From positions 3,317,001-3,381,000 of the forward strand of contig NZ_CP114200.1 of NCBI RefSeq assembly GCF_029392895.1: DNA of 64,000 bases, read 5' to 3'. Both the position numbers and the translations under genes were made by a program. Shown here one piece after another: positions 50,528-58,350 of this stretch. The notes beneath the pieces were generated by a model. It searched no databases. It was not told where the DNA came from and saw nothing but the letters and a program-made list of their open reading frames with translations. This stretch comes from Streptomyces sp. 71268 (GTDB taxonomy: Bacteria; Actinomycetota; Actinomycetes; Streptomycetales; Streptomycetaceae). How positions within the stretch are numbered: position 1 is the first letter of the stretch; every line of letters starts with the position of its first letter.

Positions 50528-51794
50528 AGTGGTACGGCACGGACCACGACTCCAGCTCGGCCATCGTGCGAGCGCTCGGCGAGGTACCCGACTTCCTGTC
50601 AGGCATCATCGACCCGATCATCGAAAAGGGTCTCAAGACAGGCAAGAGTCACGAGATCACCCCGAGCGCGACCGTGTTCCGGGAAGAGCTCGAATCGGTA
50701 GCGAGCCACTGGCGCCAGGCCGGAAGCGTCGCGCACAGCACCGGCGATCACCTCAGCGGCCTCGTAGGCGGCATCACCGACAGGAGCGATGACGAGTGGA
50801 AGCGCGCCATGAGCGCGTTCTGTCAGACCGTCTGGGGCACCACGGCCTGGGGGAGAACTCGCCACGGACAGTTCTGAAAAACCACGGACGCGCCCGCAAA
50901 GCGCCAACCGATACTTGACGTTCTCCATGACACCGCCCGCGAGTTAGCGCAAGCGTGCCTGGACATAGCGGATGCCGCGGACCGCGCACGCGAGGTCTCC
51001 GAGCGGGCCGCCATCAATGCCGCAAAGGGCAAGATCAAAGACATGGCGAAAGATCTCACGACCCCCTCGTGGGACGATGCCATCAAGGTCGTCCCCTACG
51101 TGGGGGCCGCAGAGATCCTTGCAAGGCCGTTGTCTCGTTCAGGTCCAACATGGACGACGGAGCCATCAACAGGGCGGTAGAGGCGTACCACGAGAAGTGT
51201 CACGACCTGGCCAGAAGGCTGACGGACCTCATGCCCGCACTGGACGAGGCCTACAAGAGCGCACCAACCTTCCACGCGGAACAGGCACGCGCCCAGGCAT
51301 TCGGCGCGCGATCCCTGAACGAGTTCAAGAAGGAGCACAAGTGGACCGTTCCGGGGACGTCGCCCAACAGCTTCACGTACCCCGTGGACCTGGCCAACCA
51401 GGAAGGCATTGGTGGCGCTCACGCGATAGACAAGCATGTGGGGAAAACGGACGACCAACTGGTGCAACGACTACGCGACCAGAAAAACATCCCGGGAGCA
51501 TCTTCGTTTACTGACCTCAGCACCGCTCAGAGATTCACCCAGCAGTGCATTGAGCACAACAAGGGAGCCATAGACAGATACCTGAATTCCGGCACAGACT
51601 CTACTGCGGATTTCAGGCTGAACCTCAAGGATTCTGGAACCGTAACTGGCACCAGCGCCTTCTTTCAAACTGGCAGCGACGGCACGAGGCGTGTCACGGT
51701 AGAGGAAGTGCACGGAGTGCAGGTAAAGATCAAATCGGCACCCGACCTCGATCCGCCTTTCACTATCATCACGTCAACACTAACGAACAAGTAG
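50524..51794 (+). pseudogene. Polymorphic toxin with C-terminal RNase A-like domain, broken by stop and frameshift
   Basis: Conceptual reading begins at CTG 50524 (LKWYGTDHDSSSAIVRALGE), which overlaps the WXG stop. The N-terminal helical module contains ESVASHWRQAGSVAHSTGDH. An in-frame TGA at 50875-50877 interrupts it (RHGQF*KTTD). The same frame continues with ILDVLHDTARELAQACLDIA and then needs a one-base insertion near 51121 (GCAAGG for GCAAAGG) to enter the frame KAVVSFRSNMDD. The C-terminal about 130 residues match the bacterial CdiA-type RNase A-like toxin (HAIDKHVGKTDDQLVQRLRD, SSFTDLSTAQRFTQQCIEHN). One TTA codon at 50944. As sequenced the toxin cannot be made whole. Confidence 0.75.
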
Positions 51795-51810
51795 CGCAAA
51801 GGAATCAGAT

Positions 51811-52530
51811 ATGCTGGATCGAGATACTTGCGAATTCTTCAGCCTTTCTGGCGCCCGAGATATTCTTTCTGTGTTTCCCCACGCAGGGCTACCGTCCTCC
51901 GCTGAGGAAAGAATTCTGATGCTCCGACCAACCATTCGCGCCGCCTGGGCTATGGGCGAGCGAGGCGGGCGCACGCTTTACGAGGTAGCGGCACAGATTC
52001 GCGAGGCCGCCCGAATCTTCTCTCTACACCAAGGAGCAGTCCCGAAAAGCGTTGAGCACATTCCAAGGTCGCAATCGAATCAAGAAACGGCAGCCGCTCT
52101 CTACGATATAGCCGACTATGTGGAACAGTGGGAGACTGGATTCACATCCAAACTAAACGACGCCACCCCCACCCGCCACGAGCTGAACTTCCGCTTCCCG
52201 CACCTCAACCACCTCCTCCAGGTGTACTTTGGCCAAGACGGCATTGCCTACGAGGACGACGAGACCACCGAGGTCCAGGGACTGGAGATGTACATCCAGA
52301 GCGTCCATCCCACGTGCCCCTGGCGGCTCCCCGGGCTGGTCGGCGAATGCCACGAAGCGCTGGCCCTCTTCCACGACGAGGACTCCCTGTTCTGGTTCTT
52401 CCAGGAGGGCTACCTCATGGGCTCGGGCTCTCTGCCATGGACGGAATGGCTGCCACTCATCGCGGACACGATGACTGCGCACATGCGCGAGCACCACAGC
52501 TACCGTTGGCGGACTCTCGGAGAGGACTGA
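51811..52530 (+). CDS. Candidate immunity protein for the RNase A-like toxin
   Basis: A 239-residue protein starting 16 bases after the toxin stop, the standard position for an immunity gene. The C-terminal half (FRFPHLNHLLQVYFGQDGIA, then SLPWTEWLPLIADTMTAHMR) resembles CdiI-type contact-dependent growth-inhibition immunity proteins, which are small helical inhibitors. The N-terminal 110 residues (IREAARIFSLHQGAVPKSVE and others) are an extra domain. Base composition changes near 52150: the 5' half is clearly less GC-rich than the 3' half, which suggests a recombined gene. Intact, unlike the toxin. The match is by pattern and position, not by search. Confidence 0.72.
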   Translation: MLDRDTCEFFSLSGARDILSVFPHAGLPSSAEERILMLRPTIRAAWAMGERGGRTLYEVAAQIREAARIFSLHQGAVPKSVEHIPRSQSNQETAAALYDIADYVEQWETGFTSKLNDATPTRHELNFRFPHLNHLLQVYFGQDGIAYEDDETTEVQGLEMYIQSVHPTCPWRLPGLVGECHEALALFHDEDSLFWFFQEGYLMGSGSLPWTEWLPLIADTMTAHMREHHSYRWRTLGED

Positions 52531-52957
52531 GCCGTTGCGTACCGGGTCTGCCGCCTACCCCGATCGAGAAACCCTGACGAACCGAGGTCCGGTGGGTGTG
52601 CGGGCGGCGGGCGGCGCACTAAGGCGGGATACCGCCTGTGCGCAGAGCTGCACCGTTCAGACCATCTTCCCGAACTGCTTCCGGGGCGGGACACCACACC
52701 CCTCACGCCGCGTGAACACTTCGCGAACTCCGCCGAGTTGGGCATGGAGGCGATCCGCCAACCCCGTACTCCGCACGCGTCTGGCTCGCCTCGGTCGCCG
52801 ACCAACTCAGCAACCGCCCCACCCCAAGCGGACCCCCGCCGCGCGAGCCTGAGTCTGGCCAGTAGCCGGCCCGCGCACCGAGATAACCCGCCCACATGCA
52901 GCCGGAATCACTCAGGACTTCGATGCCGTAGGAGGGACCCGGGAGGATGAAGAAGAA
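52531..52957. other. Gap with degraded coding-like sequence and repeat copy 1
   Basis: About 430 bases. Frames such as EHFANSAELGMEAIRQ and, in another frame, RVWLASVADQLSNRPTPSGP to a TAG stop look like pieces of a broken gene. The latter lies within the direct repeat copy at 52800-52869. No intact gene. Confidence 0.4.
52800..52869 (+). repeat. Direct repeat copy 1 (about 65-70 bp)
   Basis: Shares ACCAACTCAGCAACCGCCCC and most of the following sequence through CCAGTAGCCGG with the copy at 53328-53391. It encodes DQLSNRPTPSGPPP...GQ then a TAG stop in one frame. Confidence 0.8.
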
Positions 52958-53281
52958 ATGACAAGGGGGCACCACTCAAGCAATTCCCACAGGCCGGACG
53001 AGACCGAAGACCACCACTGGTCGCATCACTCAAGCGATGAAGAGGAGGAAGGCGAACGCGACGAGGAGGACATCGAGCGTCACGGGTCTCGTTCGCCTCA
53101 CGGGATTGGTCATGTGATCCGCAAAGTTCTGCCGTGGCTGATAGCCCTTACCTTCGTCGCACTCGTGATATACGCCGTGCTTTGGTTCATCGACTTCAAC
53201 CACGTTCTGGAGCACCCGGAGGGCAACTTCGATGATTGGCAGTGCAATCCGGATTACGGGCCGTGCGGCCTGAGCGAATGA
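52958..53281 (+). CDS. Small acidic/His-rich single-pass membrane protein
   Basis: A 107-residue protein. The first 50 residues are very polar (HHSS, EEEEGERDEED runs), followed by one transmembrane helix (VLPWLIALTFVALVIYAVLWF) and a 30-residue outer tail with two cysteines (WQCNPDYGPCGLSE) that could form a disulfide. The ATG follows GGGAGG and an overlapping ATGAAGAAGAAATGA mini-frame. The gene is bracketed by a direct repeat and lies beside the toxin/immunity cassette, so it may be another accessory module, perhaps a membrane immunity protein. No family recognised. Confidence 0.65.
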   Translation: MTRGHHSSNSHRPDETEDHHWSHHSSDEEEEGERDEEDIERHGSRSPHGIGHVIRKVLPWLIALTFVALVIYAVLWFIDFNHVLEHPEGNFDDWQCNPDYGPCGLSE

Positions 53282-53327
53282 CCTTCCGTATCCTCGAACC
53301 TCCCAGGCTCGGCAAGGGCGTGAAGAC

Positions 53328-53391
53328 GACCAACTCAGCAACCGCCCCACCCCAAGCCAACCCCCGCCGCCCGAGCCCGGCCAGTAGCCGG
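53328..53391 (+). repeat. Direct repeat copy 2 (about 64 bp)
   Basis: Near copy of 52800-52869, on the other side of the small membrane gene. It preserves the same frame (DQLSNRPTPSQPPP...GQ then TAG), with several substitutions and a 6-base deletion. Confidence 0.8.
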
Positions 53392-53427
53392 TCAGTAACC
53401 CACCCGCCCGCGCGCCGCGAACGTCCC

Positions 53428-53685
53428 CTACTCCCCCGCCACCGCCTCGAACCGCCAGCGGTGGACCGGGCGGCTCAGCAACTCGGCTGGTGGGGTGGGG
53501 AGTTCGGGGAGGTCCGCCTCGTACGGGGCGTCCCACCAGGTGATGACGAGGACGCGGTCGCCGGGGGCGCGGAAGGTCTCGCGGCGGAGGGGGGCGGGGG
53601 TCAGGGGTTGGTCGCGGGCCCAGTCGAGGAGTTCCGGGCCGCGGCCGTCGGCGGCGCGGGCCTCCCACATCAACGCGAGGGTCAT
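53428..53685 (-). CDS. Small conserved-looking protein coupled to tsaD
   Basis: An 85-residue protein ([20 protein letters not shown] ... [20 protein letters not shown]) with a compact alpha/beta pattern like a ferredoxin-fold monooxygenase or stress protein. Its ATG overlaps the tsaD stop (ATGA), so it is translated from the tsaD transcript. Function unknown. Confidence 0.65.
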   Translation of the reverse strand: MTLALMWEARAADGRGPELLDWARDQPLTPAPLRRETFRAPGDRVLVITWWDAPYEADLPELPTPPAELLSRPVHRWRFEAVAGE

Positions 53686-54887
53686 GAGTAGAGGTTGTCC
53701 TTGCTCAGCTCGTGGAAGTGGTCGTGGGAGTGACCGTCACCGTGCGTGTGACCGTCACCGTGCGAGTGGCCGTGGCCGTGGCCGTGTTCGTGGCCGGCTC
53801 CGTGGTCGTGGTCCGGGGCGACCGGGGGTGCCGGGACGTGGGGGTCGGTGACCGGGAGGGAGGAGTCGGCCGACAGGTCCCAGGCCGAGGCGGCGCGGCC
53901 ACGGGCGACCATCTCCGCGCCGAGGGCGGCCACCATCGCGCCGTTGTCCGTGCACAGGCCCGGGCGCGGGACGCGGAGCACGATGCCGGCGTCCTCGCAG
54001 CGGCGCTCGGCCATCGCGCGCAGGCGGGAGTTGGCGGCGACGCCGCCGCCGATCATCAGGTGGTCGACGCCGTTGTCCTTGCAGGCCCGCACCGCCTTGC
54101 GGGTCAGCACGTCCACCACGGCCTCCTGGAACGAGGCGGACACGTCGGCCACCGGGACCTCCTCGCCGGCGGCCCGCTTCGCCTCGATCCAGCGGGCGAC
54201 GGAGGTCTTCAGGCCGGAGAAGGAGAAGTCGTACGCGGCGTCCCTCGGGCCGGTCAGGCCGCGCGGGAAGCGGATCGCGTCCGGGTCGCCGTCGCGGGCG
54301 ATGCGGTCGATGACCGGGCCGCCGGGGAAGCCGAGGTTCAGGACGCGGGCGACCTTGTCGAACGCCTCCCCCGCCGCGTCGTCGATGGTCGAACCCAGCG
54401 GCCGTACGTCGGAGGTGATGTCCGGGGCGAGCAGCAGCGAGGAGTGGCCGCCGGAGACCAGGAGGGCCATCGTCGGCTCGGGCAGCGCGCCGTGCTCCAG
54501 CTGGTCCACGCAGATGTGCGAGGCCAGGTGGTTCACCCCGTACAGCGGTTTGCCCAGCGCGTACGCGTACGCCTTCGCCGCCGACACGCCGACGAGCAGC
54601 GCGCCGGAGAGGCCGGGGCCCGCCGTGACGGCGATGCCGTCCAGGTCGCTGGCCGCGACGCCGGCCTGTTTCAGGGCCCGCTGGATGGTGGGAACCATGG
54701 CCTCCAGGTGCGCCCGGCTGGCCACCTCGGGCACGACGCCGCCGAAGCGCGCGTGCTCGTCCACGCTGGAGGCGACCGCGTCGGCCAGCAGCGTGTGACC
54801 GCGCACGATGCCGACCCCGGTCTCGTCGCAGGAGGTCTCGATGCCGAGGACGAGGGGCTCGTCTCGGCGGCCGGTTGCGTCAGCCAT
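53682..54887 (-). CDS. tsaD: tRNA t6A threonylcarbamoyltransferase TsaD with His-rich tail
   Basis: A 401-residue enzyme that transfers threonylcarbamoyl from TC-AMP to A37 of ANN-decoding tRNAs, working with TsaB and Tsa[16 protein letters not shown] starts the ASKHA fold, the metal site is HLASH, nucleotide loops are [11 protein letters not shown] and [10 protein letters not shown], and [10 protein letters not shown] is near the end. An unusual C-terminal extension contains 14 histidines in 34 residues (from [11 protein letters not shown] to DHFH) before ELSKDNLYS. The ATG overlaps the rimI stop by 8 bases. Operon order tsaB-rimI-tsaD. The tail may store metal or be a spacer; its function is unknown. 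Confidence 0.95.
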   Translation of the reverse strand: MADATGRRDEPLVLGIETSCDETGVGIVRGHTLLADAVASSVDEHARFGGVVPEVASRAHLEAMVPTIQRALKQAGVAASDLDGIAVTAGPGLSGALLVGVSAAKAYAYALGKPLYGVNHLASHICVDQLEHGALPEPTMALLVSGGHSSLLLAPDITSDVRPLGSTIDDAAGEAFDKVARVLNLGFPGGPVIDRIARDGDPDAIRFPRGLTGPRDAAYDFSFSGLKTSVARWIEAKRAAGEEVPVADVSASFQEAVVDVLTRKAVRACKDNGVDHLMIGGGVAANSRLRAMAERRCEDAGIVLRVPRPGLCTDNGAMVAALGAEMVARGRAASAWDLSADSSLPVTDPHVPAPPVAPDHDHGAGHEHGHGHGHSHGDGHTHGDGHSHDHFHELSKDNLYS

Positions 54888-55632
54888 GGGTTCCCGTCTC
54901 TGTCTCGCGCGCCGCCCGCGGCGCTGTCTCGGGAGCGCGCTCGGGCGCGTGCTCGGGTGGTTGTTCGGTTGCCGCGTCGAAGAGGCCGTCGATGGGGCCG
55001 TCGGCCCCTTCGTCGGGTACGGCATCGCTGGTCAGGGCCGCCTGGGCCACCGGGGCCGTCGGGGCCGCCGGGCCGGACAGCCGCATGACCAGGGCGTCCA
55101 CGTTGCCCGGCTGGTAGTAGCCGCGCCGGAAGCCGATGGGTTCGAAGCCGAAGCGCTCGTACAGGCGCTGGGCGCGCGCGTTGTCCACCCGCACCTCAAG
55201 CAGCACCTCGTGGCACTCGAACGCGGTGGCGGCGGTCAGCAGGTCGCTCAGCAGCCGCGCGCCGAGTCCGGTTCCCCAGTGGCTGCTGGCCACCGCGATC
55301 GTCTGCACGTCACCGGTGCCGTCCACGGCGGCGAGCCCGGCGTACCCGACGAGGTGGCCCGCCGCGTCCTCGGCGACCACGTAGTGCCGACTCGCCCCGG
55401 CGCCCCTGGCGTGGGCCAGCTCCGACCAGAACATCCCCGGCGACCAGGCGTCCTCGGGGAACAGCTCGCCCTCGATGGCGAGCACGGCGTCCAGGTCCCA
55501 CCAGCGCATCTCGCGCACCCGCGGGGCCTCGTCCGCGCCGCCCGCCGCGACGGCGCTCGGCCGCTCGGCGGTGCCGGTCGGGGGCTCGGCCTCGCCGCCG
55601 GGCGGGACGCCCGTCTCGCGCGCTGCGCTCAC
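54880..55632 (-). CDS. rimI: Ribosomal protein S18-alanine N-acetyltransferase-like GNAT (RimI)
   Basis: A 250-residue GNAT between tsaB and tsaD, the usual place for rimI. The core is about residues 43-190: [20 protein letters not shown], the acetyl-CoA motif [19 protein letters not shown], then [20 protein letters not shown] and [15 protein letters not shown]. It acetylates a protein N-terminus, in E. coli that of S18. Long Ala/Pro/Glu-rich extensions at both ends exceed the usual about 160 residues. The GTG start overlaps the tsaB stop (GTGA); a start closer to the core is possible. Strict S18 specificity is not shown. Confidence 0.9.
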   Translation of the reverse strand: MSAARETGVPPGGEAEPPTGTAERPSAVAAGGADEAPRVREMRWWDLDAVLAIEGELFPEDAWSPGMFWSELAHARGAGASRHYVVAEDAAGHLVGYAGLAAVDGTGDVQTIAVASSHWGTGLGARLLSDLLTAATAFECHEVLLEVRVDNARAQRLYERFGFEPIGFRRGYYQPGNVDALVMRLSGPAAPTAPVAQAALTSDAVPDEGADGPIDGLFDAATEQPPEHAPERAPETAPRAARETETGTHG

Positions 55633-56330
55633 TTCGGGGTGACCACCTTGTAGTTCGCGGGCACCTGGGCGTCCGGGCGGCGCAGGTACAGCGGCTGGTT
55701 CGGCGGGAACTCCTCGCCGGCGGCCAGCTTCTCCACCGCGAGCGCGGCGAGCGCGACGGCGGACTGGTGCTCGGGCAGCTCGGCCCCCTCCGGAACGCCG
55801 GGCAGCGCGGCCCCGGCGCCCGCCGCGGCGAAGACCTCCCGGTAGAGGGTGCCGCCCGCGCCCACCACGGGGAGCCCCGCCACCTGCTCGGCGATGTCGG
55901 CCGGCCGGTCGACGGCGGGCTCGCTGACGCGGGTCCTGCCGTCCGCGTACCGCGCCCAGTAGACCTCCTTGCGCCGGGCGTCCGTGGCGACGACGAACGG
56001 TCCGGTGAGCCCGGCCTGCCCGGCGGCGTACGCGATGCCGTCCAGCGTGCACAGCCCGCGCACCGGGATGTCGAGGGCGGCGCCGAACGCGGCGGCCGTC
56101 GCGAGCCCCACCCGCAGCCCGGTGTACGGGCCGGGGCCGATCCCGGCCACGACGTGCGTCAGGTCACCCGGCGTGACGGAGGCCGTCGCGAGCACCCGGT
56201 GCACGGCCGGCAGCAGCAGTTCGCCGTGCCGGCGGGCGTCCACCTGGTGGGAGGAGGCGAGAGTGGTCCGGCCGTCGTGGAGCGCGACGGTCACGGCGGG
56301 GGTAGCGGTGTCAAGAGCGAGCAGCAGCAC
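55629..56330 (-). CDS. tsaB: tRNA t6A complex subunit TsaB
   Basis: A 233-residue partner of TsaD in t6A synthesis: an ASKHA-fold, catalytically inactive TsaD paralogue. It has LLLALDTATPAVTVALHDGR, GIGPGPYTGLRVGLATAAAF and FVVATDARRKEVYWARYADG, all typical of TsaB (YeaZ). GTG start; a second GTG two codons upstream is possible. First gene of the tsaB-rimI-tsaD operon, with 4-base overlaps. tsaE lies about 1.2 kb further upstream on the same strand. Confidence 0.93.
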   Translation of the reverse strand: MLLLALDTATPAVTVALHDGRTTLASSHQVDARRHGELLLPAVHRVLATASVTPGDLTHVVAGIGPGPYTGLRVGLATAAAFGAALDIPVRGLCTLDGIAYAAGQAGLTGPFVVATDARRKEVYWARYADGRTRVSEPAVDRPADIAEQVAGLPVVGAGGTLYREVFAAAGAGAALPGVPEGAELPEHQSAVALAALAVEKLAAGEEFPPNQPLYLRRPDAQVPANYKVVTPK

Positions 56331-56429
56331 GCCCACAAGCGTACGACCGCGAGCCGAGCGTCGATCCCGCGCCGGCCTGCCGGGTGCTACCGTCGGCCCG
56401 GTAGAGGCGTGACGAAGGGGTGGCTGGAC

Positions 56430-56987
56430 GTGGCTCGGAACAGCTCCGGAACCATCGTGGCCGGACTCACGGCCGGGGCGATCATCGTCGTGGGCATCCT
56501 CGCCTACCACGCCTCCGCGAACGCCCCGATCAACCCGAACCAGGCGGCCCGCCCCGGTGCCTCCGACTCCGCCAAGCCCAAGGACAAGGCGAAGAAGGAG
56601 AAGTCCACCGCGATCCCGGCCAGCTCGGGCACCGGGCGTCGGGTGGTGTACGCGCTCAGCGACAAGCGGGTCTGGCTGGTCGGCGCGAACGAGCAGGCCA
56701 TCCGCACGTACCCGATCTACCCCAGCTCGGTCAGCCCGGCCCCCGGCACGTACAACGTGACCTCCCGGTCCGCCAGCGTCACCGGCTCGGACGGGGTGTC
56801 CGTCGAGCACGTCGTGCGCTTCCACACCGAGGGCGACATAGTGTTCGGCTTCAGCGCCGCGGTCGACGGCTCGACGCCCGACCCGGACTCCAACCGGCGC
56901 ACCGGTGGCATCCGTGAGAAGCGCGCGGACGGCGCGGCGATGTGGACCTTCGCCTCGATCGGCACCGAGGTCGTCGTCGTCCGGTAG
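56430..56987 (+). CDS. Membrane-anchored protein, L,D-transpeptidase-like but without catalytic Cys
   Basis: A 185-residue protein. One N-terminal membrane helix (TIVAGLTAGAIIVVGILAYH) is followed by a Lys/Ala/Pro-rich stalk and a beta domain that starts GRRVVYALSDKRVWLVGANE and continues TGSDGVSVEHVVRFHTEGDI. The front half resembles the YkuD L,D-transpeptidase fold, but no SHGC catalytic motif is present, so cross-linking activity is unlikely. It probably sits outside the membrane as a binding domain. GTG with GAAGGGG upstream. Divergent from tsaB. Confidence 0.72.
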   Translation: MARNSSGTIVAGLTAGAIIVVGILAYHASANAPINPNQAARPGASDSAKPKDKAKKEKSTAIPASSGTGRRVVYALSDKRVWLVGANEQAIRTYPIYPSSVSPAPGTYNVTSRSASVTGSDGVSVEHVVRFHTEGDIVFGFSAAVDGSTPDPDSNRRTGGIREKRADGAAMWTFASIGTEVVVVR

Positions 56988-56988
56988 G

Positions 56989-57170
56989 GACGGGCGTGCG
57001 TGGGTGACGGGCGTCCGTCGGTGACAGGCATGTGGTCGGTAGGCGCGCGCGACTGACGAGCGTGTGTGCCCCACAGGCGTGCGTGACTGACGAGGGTGCG
57101 TGCTCGGCCGGCGTGCGTGGGTGGGCGCTCGGCAGGCGTACGGGAGCGACAGGCGTCCGTGTACGAAGGT
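56989..57170 (+). repeat. Degenerate tandem repeat of about 17-19 bases
   Basis: Nine or ten imperfect units built around GACRGGCGTGCGTGNNT follow the stop of the membrane-anchored protein. Units vary in length by a few bases. No gene. Confidence 0.6.
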
Positions 57171-57199
57171 ACGGAAGAGTGCGCGGACCAGCTCGGAGG

Positions 57200-57388
57200 T
57201 CAGGCCGCCTCGCGGCGACAGTGCGCCGTCGGCTGGGGCTCTGTCGCCGGTTCGACCCCGGGGATCGCGTGTCCCCCGGGCGGCGTGGAGAGCTCGGTCG
57301 CCGCGGCACAGGCCGCCAGCATGTCAGCCACCGATGGCGCCTTCGGGCAGCTTCGCGCCGGCGGCTGGTTGGGCTGATGAGTCTCCAT
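57200..57388 (-). CDS. Small ORF, 62 residues, preceded by an inverted-repeat operator
   Basis: ATG with an excellent GGGAGG ribosome site. The peptide METHQPNQPPARSCPKAPSV then ADMLAACAAATELSTPPGG and a basic end looks like a short leader or secreted/regulatory peptide with three Cys. A GTTAGG-N4-CCTAAC dyad lies 44 bases upstream, similar to the half-sites of DmdR/IdeR iron boxes but with closer spacing. I do not recognise the family. Confidence 0.5.
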   Translation of the reverse strand: METHQPNQPPARSCPKAPSVADMLAACAAATELSTPPGGHAIPGVEPATEPQPTAHCRREAA

Positions 57389-57431
57389 GGGGTGCCTCCC
57401 GGTACTCCTGGGGCATGGGCGCGCACGGGCG

Positions 57432-57447
57432 GTTAGGTACGCCTAAC
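57432..57447 (-). promoter_or_regulatory. Iron-box-like palindrome
   Basis: GTTAGG-TACG-CCTAAC, perfect 6-base arms, upstream of the 62-residue ORF. It contains TTAGG/CCTAA as in DtxR-family (DmdR/IdeR) operators, but the arms are 4 rather than 9 bases apart. Confidence 0.4.
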
Positions 57448-57545
57448 TAGCGCGCTCAAGTCCATGTCACCACGCCCGAGGCGGTGAACGCAACATCTTC
57501 CCGACGGCTTGTCGGAATCTACAGCGTCACGTGACCGGCCGGCGG

Positions 57546-58199
57546 CTACCCCTCCAGCGGGCTCAGGTCCACGCCCGCCCAGCGCGCCCCGACGCCGGTC
57601 ACGGTCACCCGGCGCACGTCGGCCACCTCGGCCTCGGCCTCGGTCGTCGCGGCGTCGACGTCGAGGACGGCGGGGCCCGCGGCGTTGGCGGGGATGGGCT
57701 CCGGGACGTCGGCGGGGGGCACCATGGCGGCGGTCTCGGCGCGGGGGGCCGGGGCGGCGGGGTGCGGGGCGGCGAGTTCGCCCTCCGCGCCCACCGCGCG
57801 CTCGATCACGACGTGCAGCCGGTCGTCCGACAGCTCCTCGACCTTGCCGTCGCCCCACTCGACGACGACCACCGACTCCGGCAGCGACACGTCGAGGTCG
57901 AGGTCCTCCATCTCGTCCAGGCCGCCGCCGAGGCGGTAGGCGTCCACGTGCACGAGCGGCGGCCCGTCGCCGAGCGGCGGGTGCACGCGCGCGATGACGA
58001 AGGTCGGCGAGGTCACGGCGCCCCGCACGTCGAGCCCCGCCCCGAGGCCGCGGGTCAGCGTGGTCTTGCCGGCGCCCAACTCGCCGGTGAGCAGCACCAG
58101 ATCGCCGGGGCGCAGCAGGGCGGCCAGGCGGCGACCCAAGTCCCCCATGCGCTCGGGGGTGTTGACGGTGATCTGTGCGCGGGCGTACGGAACGTTCAT
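57546..58199 (-). CDS. tsaE: tRNA t6A ATPase TsaE
   Basis: A 217-residue P-loop ATPase that cycles the TsaB-TsaD complex. Walker A is LTGELGAGKTTLTRGLGAGL at about residues 36-55, followed by SPTFVIARVHP and the Walker B-like LDLDVSLPESVVVVEWGDG, HVDAYRL between them. The C-terminal 70 residues contain an Ala/Pro-rich insertion, making the protein longer than the usual about 150-170. The ATG at MNVPYA is chosen; a longer frame adds 13 residues. It follows the hydrolase and alr genes on the same strand. Confidence 0.93.
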   Translation of the reverse strand: MNVPYARAQITVNTPERMGDLGRRLAALLRPGDLVLLTGELGAGKTTLTRGLGAGLDVRGAVTSPTFVIARVHPPLGDGPPLVHVDAYRLGGGLDEMEDLDLDVSLPESVVVVEWGDGKVEELSDDRLHVVIERAVGAEGELAAPHPAAPAPRAETAAMVPPADVPEPIPANAAGPAVLDVDAATTEAEAEVADVRRVTVTGVGARWAGVDLSPLEG

Positions 58200-58350
58200 G
58201 TTCGCCGATGGTACGGGCCCGCGCGGCCGGCCCCACACTCCCCCGAGCCCTCCGGGCGGTCCCCAGGGCGACCCCCGGAATCTTCCGTTCCGGCCGGGTG
58301 GCGGGGTGGCCCGGCCCCGCGCGTGCGGCGCGGCCCCGGCGAGGGGCGGG

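Noticed and set aside
56430..56987. Active L,D-transpeptidase
   Set aside because: The beta domain looks similar, but the SHGC catalytic motif is absent, so only the fold-level likeness is kept.
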